This document shows, one piece after another, positions 21,696 to 29,759 of a DNA stretch of 64,000 nt. The position numbers and the translations under genes are program-made. Source of the DNA: Streptomyces goshikiensis (GTDB taxonomy: Bacteria; Actinomycetota; Actinomycetes; Streptomycetales; Streptomycetaceae). The notes under the pieces are model-generated. The model searched no databases and was not told the DNA's origin. It worked only from the letters and a program-made list of their open reading frames with translations. The stretch lies in NCBI RefSeq assembly GCF_014650555.1, contig NZ_BMVE01000007.1, positions 248,001 through 312,000 of the forward strand. The letters are read 5' to 3'. Every line of letters starts with the position of its first letter. Position 1 is the stretch's first letter.

Positions 21696-22823
21696 ATGGA
21701 ACAACCGGTGGCCGAGGGAACGAACGGGGGAGCCCCGGGGGCCCCGTTCGTCATCATCGGCGTGGCGAACACCCAGGCCGACTGGGCGCGCGTACTCGGC
21801 GCCCTGACCCACGCGGACCTGCCCCTCGGCGCCCCGCCGGCGCCGGGGACCGCCGCCGAGCCCGCCGAGGCCCGGGCCGCCGATGCCGCCGAGACCAGAG
21901 CCGCCGGGAACGGACCGGCCGCCGCGCGGGACGGACAGCGGGGGAGAACGGGCGGCGGGGGCGTACCGGAGCCGACGAGCGCGACACCGCCGAGCGTGCT
22001 CGACCTCAACGCGTACCTGGTGTACGCGATCGGCAAGGCGGCCCGCCGCAGGCTCACGGCCAAGCTGACCGAACACGGCCTGCGCCTGTGGCACCTGACG
22101 GTGCTCGCCCTGCTCTGCGACCTGGGCCCCCAGTCCAAGGGGACCCTGGCCACCCGGCTCGACATGAACGCCAGCGACCTCGTCAAAGTCGTGAACGACC
22201 TGTCCCGGTCCGGGTACGTCGAGTGCGTGCGCGACACCGCCGACCGGCGCCGCGTCGTCGTGGAACTCACCCGGGAGGGCCGCACCGCGGTCAGCCGCCT
22301 CAACGCGGACATCGCCTCCACCGACGAGGAGTTCCTGGCGCCCCTGAGCGGACCGGAGCGCGCCCAGCTCGGCTCCCTGCTGCGTCGGGTGCACCGGCAC
22401 TTCGACACCACCCCGACGCACACCGTGCACGAGGACTCCGACGCCGCGGCGCCGGACACCGCCCGGCCGCGGCCCGCGGGCGCCCGGTCCGTGGAGGCCC
22501 TGCGCATCGACTGGAACCGCTCCGCCGAGGACATCGAGAACCTCGTCCGCGCCCGGTCCCGGGGCGGGACGGGCGCGTACACCCACCACGGCGGGCGCCG
22601 GCTGGAGATCCTGGCGGCCACCGCCACCGAGGGCCGCTACGACGGCGCGCCCGGGCGCGTGGTGCGGTCGGGGACCGACGGCCTGGTGATAGTGGCGGGA
22701 CCGGATGCCGGGGCGCCGGGCCGCGGGCTGTCGGTGCTACGGGTGCGCACCGAGGACGGGACGGAGATGCCGGCGGCCGACTACTTCCACCCGCAGGGCG
22801 GCGGTCCGACCACCGGGGAATGA
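21696..22823 (+). CDS. MarR-family regulator fused to a formyltransferase C-terminal domain
   Basis: A 375-aa chimera. Residues 1-45 contain a short unassigned segment (FVIIGVANTQADWARVL); 46-100 is an Ala/Gly/Pro-rich linker. Residues about 102-237 are a MarR winged helix-turn-helix with HLTVLALLCDLGP, the recognition helix region NASDLVKVVNDLSRSGYV and the wing DTADRRRVVVEL. Residues about 268-368 match the C-terminal domain of the formyltransferase just upstream: RIDWNRSAEDIENLVRAR against RIDWNWPAEDLERLVRAQ, then THHGGRRLEILAA against THHRGRRLEVLAA. No formyltransferase catalytic domain is present. The ATG at 21696 has GAGGGAA 5 nt upstream. I infer a transcription regulator that uses the FMT_C module to sense a pathway metabolite or to bind the enzyme; this is not shown by sequence alone. 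Confidence 0.88.
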   Translation: MEQPVAEGTNGGAPGAPFVIIGVANTQADWARVLGALTHADLPLGAPPAPGTAAEPAEARAADAAETRAAGNGPAAARDGQRGRTGGGGVPEPTSATPPSVLDLNAYLVYAIGKAARRRLTAKLTEHGLRLWHLTVLALLCDLGPQSKGTLATRLDMNASDLVKVVNDLSRSGYVECVRDTADRRRVVVELTREGRTAVSRLNADIASTDEEFLAPLSGPERAQLGSLLRRVHRHFDTTPTHTVHEDSDAAAPDTARPRPAGARSVEALRIDWNRSAEDIENLVRARSRGGTGAYTHHGGRRLEILAATATEGRYDGAPGRVVRSGTDGLVIVAGPDAGAPGRGLSVLRVRTEDGTEMPAADYFHPQGGGPTTGE

Positions 22824-22854
22824 CCCCCGCCCCGGCCCCCGCCGCCACGGCGAC

Positions 22855-22878
22855 GACCCGGGTTCACGGCCCCGGGTC
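22855..22878. terminator. Bidirectional terminator between convergent genes
   Basis: A perfect 8-bp stem GACCCGGG / CCCGGGTC with an 8-nt loop. It lies between the MarR fusion (+) and the reductase fusion (-) and touches the stop codon of the latter. Confidence 0.6.
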
Positions 22879-24718
22879 ACCGCGCCGGGGTCAGTACCCA
22901 CAGGCGGTGGTCCCAGCCGATGTCCGTGCAGGACCGCACCGCGAGCCCGGCCCGCCGCGCCAGCTCCGTGTACCCGGCCTCGGATCGCAGCTCCGAGCCG
23001 AACGCCGCGGCCAGCCGCAGCTGATGGAGCGCCGCCTCCGCATCGTCCGGGTCGGCCCCCTCCACGGGCTCCACCAGGAGCAGCGTGCCCCCGGCCGGCA
23101 GCGCCGCCGCGGTCTCCGCCAGCGCGAGCACGGCGTCCTCCTCCGGCAGCAGCTCCAGCAGCCGGCACAGCAGCACCGTCCGGTCGCCCGGCGGCACCGT
23201 CCCGGTCACGGCCAGCAGTTCCACCCGGGGCAGCACCTCGGTGTCCAGGACCCGCTCGCGCACCACGCCCAGCGCCGACGGCTGCGCGGCGATCCGCGCG
23301 CGCAGCTCCGGGAACGCCTTGAGCAGCGTGTTGACCACCGCGCCGGCCCCGTGCCCCGCCGCCGTCAGCGAGCCCGCCGAGGCCCAGTCGTACCCGCCGG
23401 CCACACCGCCCGCGATCCACAGCGCCTCGTCCTCCACGGCCTCGCGGGCCGAGCCGCCCAGCCGCTCGTCCGCCGCCATCGCCTCGGCGAGCGGCAGACC
23501 GGACAGGGTCCGGTAGCCGGCCCGGCCGCTCGCCAGGGTCTCCGCGAGCCCCGACAGCGACAGGTCCAGCGCCGCCTGGGCGCCCCGCAGGTCGTACTCG
23601 GCCAACGAGTGGTCGTCCTCGACGAGTTCCTCGCCGACCGGGGTCAGCCGGTAGCCGTCGGCGCCCCGCTCGAACACGTCCAGGGACACCAGGTACGTCA
23701 GCAGCGCCCCCAGGGTGCGCGGGTGCGCCCCGGTCCGGGCGGCCAGCGCCTCCGTGGTCCGGACCCCCTGGTAGACGAGGTCCACCAGGCCCACCGTCAC
23801 GGCCGCGCGGATGGCCAGCCCCGGTGCGATCTCGGTGAGTTCGTGCAGCCGGTCGTGCGCGTCGTCCTCCTCCTGGACGGCCCCCGGCGCGGCCCCCGGG
23901 ACGGCGGCCGGCTCGGTGCGCCGCCAGTAGCCCGTGATGTGCGTCTGCTCGCGCGGCACCTGCCGGTCCACCGCGAGGTGGCGGCGGATGCCCTTGAGGG
24001 TCACCGCCTCGCCCGCCGCCCAGGCGAACACCGTCCCCGGCAGCCACTCCATGCCGCGCACGGCCCGCTCCAGCAGGTCGGTGGTGCCGGCGGGCGCCCC
24101 GCCGCGCACCAGCCAGGTGATCTCGGCGTCGGCGCGGGTCGCCAGCTCCTGACGGTGGCTCTCCTCCCCGACCTCGATGAACACCCGGGCGACCGTGCCG
24201 GCCGGCATCTCCTCCAGCCAGCGGGCGATGGCGGGCAGCGCCGTCTCGTCACCGATCGCCAGCAGCCAGTCCGCGCCCTCCGGGTGGCCGTGGGACATCT
24301 TGGGCCCGGCGATCCAGGTGATGTCCCCGGGCTTGGCGCTCTGCGCCCAGGAGGAGGCGACACCGCCCTCGTGGTTGACGAAGTCGAAGTCGATCTCCCC
24401 GGCCTCCGGGTCGAACCGGACCGGGGTGTAGTCCTTGGTCAGCGGCCGGGCGTCGGCGGGCCAGTCCAGGCTGGAGACGTTCTGCCCCGGCAGCACCGGG
24501 TCCCGCCCGTCCTGCGCGAAGAAGAACTTCACGTGGTCGTCGAAGCCCTCGCTGCGCAGCGCCGGCAGTTCCAGGCCGTCCTTGCCGAAGGCGGCCAGCT
24601 GCGGCCCGCCCAGGGTCACCCGCCGCATTCCCGGGGTCACGTCCGAGACGCGCAGCACGGTCAGCTCCCTGAGCACGATGGGGAAAGTGACGACCGGGCG
24701 GGGGTTGCGGCTCGACAT
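22877..24718 (-). CDS. Siderophore-interacting reductase fused to a methyltransferase-like domain
   Basis: A 613-aa fusion. Residues about 8-275 are a siderophore-interacting protein (SIP/ViuB family, FAD-dependent ferric-siderophore reductase): MRRVTLGGPQL, YTPVRFDPEAGEIDFDFVNH, LLAIGDETALPAIARWLEEM, AWAAGEAVTLKGIRRHL. Residues about 290-613 resemble class I O-methyltransferases with an N-terminal winged helix (ALAARTGAHPRTLGALLTYL). The SAM glycine loop is altered (TAAGHGAGAVVNTLL in place of DVGGGxG), and the catalytic HD is missing from CRLLELLPEEDAVL, so normal methyl transfer is doubtful. AGGAG lies 6 nt before the ATG. It is last in the uptake operon, which fits iron release after import. 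The second domain may bind the ligand or assist the reductase. Confidence 0.88.
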   Translation of the reverse strand: MSSRNPRPVVTFPIVLRELTVLRVSDVTPGMRRVTLGGPQLAAFGKDGLELPALRSEGFDDHVKFFFAQDGRDPVLPGQNVSSLDWPADARPLTKDYTPVRFDPEAGEIDFDFVNHEGGVASSWAQSAKPGDITWIAGPKMSHGHPEGADWLLAIGDETALPAIARWLEEMPAGTVARVFIEVGEESHRQELATRADAEITWLVRGGAPAGTTDLLERAVRGMEWLPGTVFAWAAGEAVTLKGIRRHLAVDRQVPREQTHITGYWRRTEPAAVPGAAPGAVQEEDDAHDRLHELTEIAPGLAIRAAVTVGLVDLVYQGVRTTEALAARTGAHPRTLGALLTYLVSLDVFERGADGYRLTPVGEELVEDDHSLAEYDLRGAQAALDLSLSGLAETLASGRAGYRTLSGLPLAEAMAADERLGGSAREAVEDEALWIAGGVAGGYDWASAGSLTAAGHGAGAVVNTLLKAFPELRARIAAQPSALGVVRERVLDTEVLPRVELLAVTGTVPPGDRTVLLCRLLELLPEEDAVLALAETAAALPAGGTLLLVEPVEGADPDDAEAALHQLRLAAAFGSELRSEAGYTELARRAGLAVRSCTDIGWDHRLWVLTPAR

Positions 24719-24815
24719 GGGAAGGCTCCTTCACGGGGTGGGCGGGGTGGTGCGGCACGAGGGCCGCCCGCCGTCGTCGGCGAGGGGCGGGCCGGCCCGT
24801 CGGGTCCTGCTGGTC

Positions 24816-25859
24816 CTACTGGCCTGCGACGGCCTTGGCCAGGATCGGCGTCAGCTGCTCGACGATCCACGGGGCGCTGAGCGCGTCCGGGTAGGCGATG
24901 GCGGAGGCGAGGGTGTTCTCGGACGGCACCACCGCGAAGTGCTTGCTCTTGACCGAGTTCAGCGACAGGAAGAGCTTGTTGGCCTCCAGCTCCTTGGGGC
25001 TGATCACCCCGCGGTCGCCGAAGGGGTAGGTGACGAGCAGGACGTCGGCGTCGAGCTGGTCGAGGTTCTCCAGGCTGACCGCGTTCTTGTCGGGGCCGTA
25101 GTTCTTCGCCTTGTCGGTCTTGGCGAAGCCGAGCTGTTCGAAGACGCCCGGGTCCTGGTCCCCGTAGGACATGAAGCTGATCTGCTCCGGGTGGACGACG
25201 GTGTAGGTGTACGTCTTGCCCTTGAACTCCGGGTGGGCCGCGGCGGCGTCGGAGGTGCCCTTCGCGCTCGCGGCGATCACCTCTTCGGCCTTGGCCTCCA
25301 GACCCAGCGCCTTGGCGGCGGTCTTCAGCCGGTCCTGCCAGGTCATGGTGTCGGCCTGCGCCTTGTCGGTGTACGTGACGACCGGGGCGATCGGGGTGAG
25401 CTTGGCGTAGTCCTTGTCCATCTCCCAGGTGTTGATGCCGAGGATGACGTCGGGGGCCTCGGCCGCGATGGCCTCGTAGGCGGTGCCGTCGGTGTCGTCG
25501 TACGTCTTGAGCTTGCCGGCGCCGAGCTTGTCGATGGCCCGCTGCTTGTACACGGGGACCTTGCCGCCGTCCTCCGCGTCGGGGGTGATGACGGGGACGA
25601 TGCCGAGCGCGAGGGCGATGTCGGTGTCCCCGTCGGAGACGGTGGCGACCTTCAGCGGCTTCTTCTTGATCTCGGCGCTGCCCCACGCGTTCTTGAGGGC
25701 GACCGGGAAGGAGCCCTTGCCGGCGTCGGCCGAGGCGCCCGCCGCGGGCTTGTCCGCGGCGGAGGAGTCGTCGGAGCCGCCGCAGGCGGTGAGCAGGGCG
25801 AGGCAGGCGGCGGTGGCGGTGAGGGCGGCCGCGGTGCGGGATCTGGTGTGGACGGACAC
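24816..25859 (-). CDS. Siderophore-binding lipoprotein 2 (FecB/FepB family)
   Basis: This 347-aa lipoprotein starts at a GTG and carries a clear signal peptide ending in the lipobox LTAC, followed by GGSDDSSAADKPAAG. The body has the FecB-type periplasmic binding fold: VATVSDGDTDIALALGIVP, APDVILGINTWEMD, DADVLLVTYPFGD. It begins 14 nt after the ATPase stop and is followed by the reductase fusion, so it is the cognate receptor of the FecCD importer. It is one of two binding lipoproteins in the window; the two probably recognise different ferric siderophores while sharing one permease. Confidence 0.94.
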   Translation of the reverse strand: MSVHTRSRTAAALTATAACLALLTACGGSDDSSAADKPAAGASADAGKGSFPVALKNAWGSAEIKKKPLKVATVSDGDTDIALALGIVPVITPDAEDGGKVPVYKQRAIDKLGAGKLKTYDDTDGTAYEAIAAEAPDVILGINTWEMDKDYAKLTPIAPVVTYTDKAQADTMTWQDRLKTAAKALGLEAKAEEVIAASAKGTSDAAAAHPEFKGKTYTYTVVHPEQISFMSYGDQDPGVFEQLGFAKTDKAKNYGPDKNAVSLENLDQLDADVLLVTYPFGDRGVISPKELEANKLFLSLNSVKSKHFAVVPSENTLASAIAYPDALSAPWIVEQLTPILAKAVAGQ

Positions 25860-25873
25860 GGGGACTGTTTCTC

Positions 25874-26680
25874 CTATGCGGTGGTGCGTCGGCCCAGGGG
25901 GAAGATCTGGGGCCGGCCGGAATGGGGATGGGGGACGACCAGGCAGTCCAGTCCGAAGACCTCGCGGACCGTCCGTTCGGTGAGGACCTCCTCGGGCGTG
26001 CCCTGGCGGACGATCCGGCCGTCGCGCATGGCGACGATGGTCGAGGCGTACAGGGCGGCCTGGTTGAGGTCGTGGGAGACCAGCACGATGGTCTTGGACG
26101 CCTGCTCGTTGAGATCAGCGAGCAGGTCCATGACCTCGATCTGGTGCGCGATGTCGAGGTAGGTGGTGGGTTCGTCCAGCAGCAGCGTGGGCGTCTCCTG
26201 GGCGAGCGCCAGGGCGATCCACACCCGCTGGCGCTGGCCGCCGGAGAGCTGGTCCACGGGCCGCCCGATGAGCTCGGCGGTGCCGGTGGCGGTGAGCGCC
26301 CGGGCGATGACCTCGTCGTCGGAGGCCGTACGCCGCTGCCCGAACCGCTGATGGGGATGGCGGCCGCGCCAGACCAGGTCCCCGACGGTGATGCTCTCGG
26401 GGGCGATCGGCGACTGCGGCAGGATGCCCAGGCGCCGGGCCACCTCGCGGGTGGGCAGGGCGTGGATGTCGTCGCCGTCGAGCAGGACCGCGCCGGCGGC
26501 GACGGGCAGCAGCCGGGCGAGCGACTTCAGCAGGGTCGACTTGCCGCAGGCGTTGGGGCCGACGAGGGCGGTGATCCGGCCGGTGGCTATCTCCAGGCTG
26601 AGGCCGTCGATGACCGGCTTGCGCTCGTAGCCCGCGCTGATGGACCGGGCCGCGAGCCCCGGGGCCGCAGGGTGACTCAT
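25874..26680 (-). CDS. Ferric-siderophore ABC importer ATPase (FepC/FecE-like)
   Basis: The 268-aa ATPase drives ferric-siderophore import. Visible motifs are Walker A GPNACGKST, signature LSGGQRQR, Walker B LLLDEPTTYLD and the switch VSHDL. The ATG overlaps the stop of permease 2 (ATGA) and has AGGAG 7 nt upstream, so it is translated in a coupled fashion. The frame is open further upstream, but that part overlaps permease 2 out of frame. It is third in the operon permease 1, permease 2, ATPase, lipoprotein, reductase. Confidence 0.95.
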   Translation of the reverse strand: MSHPAAPGLAARSISAGYERKPVIDGLSLEIATGRITALVGPNACGKSTLLKSLARLLPVAAGAVLLDGDDIHALPTREVARRLGILPQSPIAPESITVGDLVWRGRHPHQRFGQRRTASDDEVIARALTATGTAELIGRPVDQLSGGQRQRVWIALALAQETPTLLLDEPTTYLDIAHQIEVMDLLADLNEQASKTIVLVSHDLNQAALYASTIVAMRDGRIVRQGTPEEVLTERTVREVFGLDCLVVPHPHSGRPQIFPLGRRTTA

Positions 26681-27792
26681 GAGGTTGCTCCTTGACCGCG
26701 GCGCAGAATCAGCCAGACGAAGTAGGGGGCGCCGAGCAGCGCCGTGAGGACTCCGGTGGGCACCGGGCTGATCAGCGGGCCGTGCTGGGCCAGGACATCG
26801 GCCCCGAGCACCATCACCGCACCGATCGGCGCGGCGAGCGGCAGCGACCGGTCGGCGCCCACCAGACGGACCGCGATGGGCCCGCTGACCAGGGACACGA
26901 AGCCGATCGGGCCGGTCACACTGGTGGCCAGGGCGGCGGCGGCCGCACCCAGCAGCAGCGCGGCGGTCCGCGCCCGGCCCACCCGGGTGCCGAGCCCGGC
27001 CGCGAGCTGGTCGCCCAGGGACATCGCGCCGAGGGCCCGGCCGAGCGGGGCCGCGGCGAGGGCGCACGCGAGGAAGGCGACCGCGAGGGTGGTGACCCCG
27101 TCCCAGGTGGCCCCGCTGACGCTGCCGACGAGCCAGCGCGTCACCTGGGCGATGCTGTGCTGGCCTGCCAGGGAGAACAGGTAGTTGACGTACGCGGTGC
27201 ACACGGCCGCCATGCCGATGCCGATCAGCACCAGCCGGAAGGTGTCCACCCGGCCGCCGCGCCGGCTCAGCGCCAGCACGATGCCCACCAGCAGGAAGGA
27301 ACCGGCCAGGGCGGCGCCCTCCACGCCGAAGGGGACCGCGGGGGCGAACAGCAGCACCGTCACCGCTCCGGCGCCCGCCCCGGCGGAGATCCCGACGATG
27401 TCCGGGGTCGCGAGGGGGTTGCGGATCAGCCGCTGGTAGAGCGCGCCGGAGAGCCCGAACAGGGCTCCGGCGAGCAGCGCGGCCAGCGCCCTCGGCAGCC
27501 GGATGCGGTGGATGACGTAGTCGGCGAGTCCGGTGCGCAGGCCGAACGCGGCGGGCAGTACGTCGCCCGCGGGGATGTTGCGCGTCCCGCCGAGCAGGAC
27601 CGAGGCCACCAGCAGCGCCGCCAGGACCAGGACCAGGACGCAGGCCAGGAGGGCGGCCCGCCGGGTGGCGGCGCGCCGGGCGGCGCGCAGCCGCGCCGCG
27701 GTGACGGCGACGTCGGGCTGCTGAGCCGGGGCGGGGCCGGCCGTGGGTGCGGGGGTGTGCGCGGGCACGCGGATGCCGGTCACGGCCCTCAC
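26677..27792 (-). CDS. Ferric-siderophore ABC importer permease 2 (FecCD/FepG-like)
   Basis: A 371-aa FecCD-family permease of about ten membrane helices. Family segments are GALYQRLIRNPLATPDIVGI, WLVGSVSGATWDGV, LGTRVGRARTAALLL, GPIGFVSLVSGPIAVRLVGA and GAPYFVWLILRRG. I chose the GTG at 27792 because it overlaps the stop of permease 1 (GTGA), the coupling style used throughout this locus; a GTG three codons later is possible. The N-terminal ~35 residues are Ala/Pro/Gln-rich and precede the first helix. It pairs with permease 1 as a heterodimer. Confidence 0.93.
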   Translation of the reverse strand: MRAVTGIRVPAHTPAPTAGPAPAQQPDVAVTAARLRAARRAATRRAALLACVLVLVLAALLVASVLLGGTRNIPAGDVLPAAFGLRTGLADYVIHRIRLPRALAALLAGALFGLSGALYQRLIRNPLATPDIVGISAGAGAGAVTVLLFAPAVPFGVEGAALAGSFLLVGIVLALSRRGGRVDTFRLVLIGIGMAAVCTAYVNYLFSLAGQHSIAQVTRWLVGSVSGATWDGVTTLAVAFLACALAAAPLGRALGAMSLGDQLAAGLGTRVGRARTAALLLGAAAAALATSVTGPIGFVSLVSGPIAVRLVGADRSLPLAAPIGAVMVLGADVLAQHGPLISPVPTGVLTALLGAPYFVWLILRRGQGATS

Positions 27793-28844
27793 ATCCGGAC
27801 CAGGTCGCGGCGGCGTGCCAGCCACACGAAGAACGGCGTGCCGACGATCGCGGTCATCACCGACACCTGGACCTCGCCGTGGTCCAGGACCACCCGGCCC
27901 ACGGTGTCGGCGCCGACCAGCAGGACGGCCCCGCAGAGCATCGACAGCGGCAGCGACCAGCGGTGGTCCGCGCCGACGAGCATCCGCGCGAGGTGCGCGG
28001 CCACCAGGCCCACGAAGGCCACCGGGCCGACGGCGGCGGTCGCCGCCGCGCACAGCGTCACCGCCACGGCGGCGGCGGCCAGCTGGGCCCGCTGGACCCG
28101 CAGCCCCAGCCCCCGCGCGCTCTCCTCGCCGAGGCTGAGGAGGTTGAGGGTACGGCCGAGCGGCAGGGCGAGCAGCAGGCCGACGACCGCGAAGGGCGCG
28201 ATCTCGCCGAGCACTTGGGCCCGGCCGGTGAGCTGCCCGACCGACCAGAAGCGCAGCGAGGAGTAGACGGCCTCGTCCCGTACGACGAGCAGGGTGACCA
28301 GTGAGGCCAGCACGGCGGCGATCGCGACGCCGGCCAGCACCAGCCCGATGGTGGTGCTGCCCGCGTTGGTGCGGGTGCCGATCAGGTACACCAGGGCAGC
28401 CGTGACGGCCGAGCCGGCGAGCGCCAGCCAGAAGAACCCGCCGGCGTCGCTCACGTCGAGGAACAGGATCCCCAGGACCACGAACATCGCGGCGCCCTGT
28501 TCCACGCCCAGTACCCCCGGATCGGAGAGCGGGTTCATGGTCAGGGCCTGCATCACGAGGCCGGAGGCGCCCAGCGAGGCGCCCACCGCCAGCCCGAGCA
28601 GGGTGCGGGGGATCCGCTCGGTCCACAGGACGTCGTGGTTGTACCCGCTGCCGCCGGGGTGCAGGAGGATCTTGACGATCTCCAGCGCGGAGATGTCGCG
28701 GGCGCCGAGACCGGTGCTCGCGATCACCACCACCGCGAGGAGCAGTCCGCCGAGCAGCAGCACCGAAGTGCCGCGGGACAGGCGGGTCCTCGCGGGGGCC
28801 GGTGGCGGCGGTTGTGCCGTCGTCGGCAGGACCGTGTGAGTCAT
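27789..28844 (-). CDS. Ferric-siderophore ABC importer permease 1 (FecCD/FepD-like)
   Basis: A 351-aa FecCD-family membrane permease. Recognisable segments are LGASGLVMQALTMNPLSDPG, FWSVGQLTGRAQVLG, GPVAFVGLVAAHLARMLVGA and GTPFFVWLARRRD. It is the first gene of the uptake operon; its start lies 37 nt downstream of an iron box. The stop overlaps the permease 2 start by 4 nt. The short N-terminal tail is Pro-rich and cytoplasmic in this family. Confidence 0.95.
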   Translation of the reverse strand: MTHTVLPTTAQPPPPAPARTRLSRGTSVLLLGGLLLAVVVIASTGLGARDISALEIVKILLHPGGSGYNHDVLWTERIPRTLLGLAVGASLGASGLVMQALTMNPLSDPGVLGVEQGAAMFVVLGILFLDVSDAGGFFWLALAGSAVTAALVYLIGTRTNAGSTTIGLVLAGVAIAAVLASLVTLLVVRDEAVYSSLRFWSVGQLTGRAQVLGEIAPFAVVGLLLALPLGRTLNLLSLGEESARGLGLRVQRAQLAAAAVAVTLCAAATAAVGPVAFVGLVAAHLARMLVGADHRWSLPLSMLCGAVLLVGADTVGRVVLDHGEVQVSVMTAIVGTPFFVWLARRRDLVRM

Positions 28845-28880
28845 GGGTGTTCCGGAGCTCCTCGTTTGTGCAGCGACTAC

Positions 28881-28899
28881 TTAGGTTAGCCTTACCAAT
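28881..28899. promoter_or_regulatory. Iron box between the uptake operon and the AraC gene
   Basis: TTAGGTTAGCCTTACCAAT, a good iron-box match with a near-perfect left half. It lies 37 nt upstream of the permease 1 start (-) and 78 nt upstream of the AraC start (+), so it could control either or both. Confidence 0.85.
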
Positions 28900-28976
28900 G
28901 TGGGGCCGATCCAATGCCGGAGGCGGAACGCTCCCACTCAGGGGCCAGAATCCGCACGAGCGCGAAGGGGAAGGCG

Positions 28977-29759
28977 ATGACCGGGGAACCGGACGGGTAC
29001 CGCGCCGACGACGGGGTCATCGACGCGGGCGGACACCCTCCGCACGTCCACACCTTCCACGAGTTCCTCTACGTACCCATGGGGCACATCGTGGTGTCCG
29101 CCCAGGGCCGGGAGTTCGAGCTGGGCGCCCGCGCCGCGCTGTGGATCCCGGCCGGCGTGCTGCACGGCGCCCGGTTCGGCGACGACGCGGTGATCGCGGT
29201 CGAGGCGTTCGAAGCCGAGGAGTTCACGCTGCCGTACGCGGAGGTGACCCCGGTCGGCGTGAGTGACGGTCAGCGCAGGCTGCTGCTGGGCCGGTTGCGC
29301 AGTACGCGGGGTGTCGAGGGCGATCGCGAGGTGTTCGCCCGGCTGTGCGCCACCCACCCCGACAGTCTGCCGCTCCCGCAACCCACCAGCGCCAACGCGG
29401 CGGTGGTGGCGCGCGAGCTGTCCCGCACCCCGGGCGATCCCAGGACCGCGACCGAGTGGGCGGCCGGGCTGTACACCAGCTCCACCAGCCTGCGCCGGGC
29501 GTTCCTGGCGGAGACCGGGCTGGCGTTCTCCGAGTGGCGCACCCGGCTCCGGCTCAACCACTCCCTGTGCCTGCTGGAACAGGGACAGCTGGTGAGCGCC
29601 GTGGCCGCCCAGGTCGGCTTCGTCAGCACCAACGGCTACATCCTGGCGTTCCGCAGGTACTTCGCCTGCACCCCCGGCGCGTACGTCAGGCAAGTCCTCG
29701 CCCGGCCCGCCGGGCGGGAGGTCCGCCGGGGGCCGGACCGGGTCACAGCTCCGAGATGA
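28977..29759 (+). CDS. AraC-family transcriptional regulator with cupin sensor domain
   Basis: A 260-aa regulator. The N-terminal half is a cupin-like sensor ([26 protein letters not shown]). The C-terminal half carries two AraC helix-turn-helix units ([20 protein letters not shown] and [20 protein letters not shown], then CTPGAYVRQ). I chose the ATG at 28977 because AAGGGG lies 6 nt upstream; an ATG at 28914 would add 21 residues without a clear ribosome site. Its stop overlaps the end of the convergent ligase fusion gene by 17 nt. It probably activates uptake genes in response to the loaded siderophore, as known for related AraC regulators of siderophore loci; this role is inferred. Confidence 0.9.
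   Translation: MTGEPDGYRADDGVIDAGGHPPHVHTFHEFLYVPMGHIVVSAQGREFELGARAALWIPAGVLHGARFGDDAVIAVEAFEAEEFTLPYAEVTPVGVSDGQRRLLLGRLRSTRGVEGDREVFARLCATHPDSLPLPQPTSANAAVVARELSRTPGDPRTATEWAAGLYTSSTSLRRAFLAETGLAFSEWRTRLRLNHSLCLLEQGQLVSAVAAQVGFVSTNGYILAFRRYFACTPGAYVRQVLARPAGREVRRGPDRVTAPR

Noticed and set aside
28914-28976. ATG 28914 as the AraC start
   Set aside because: No ribosome site and no conserved residues before the cupin domain; ATG 28977 has AAGGGG at proper spacing.
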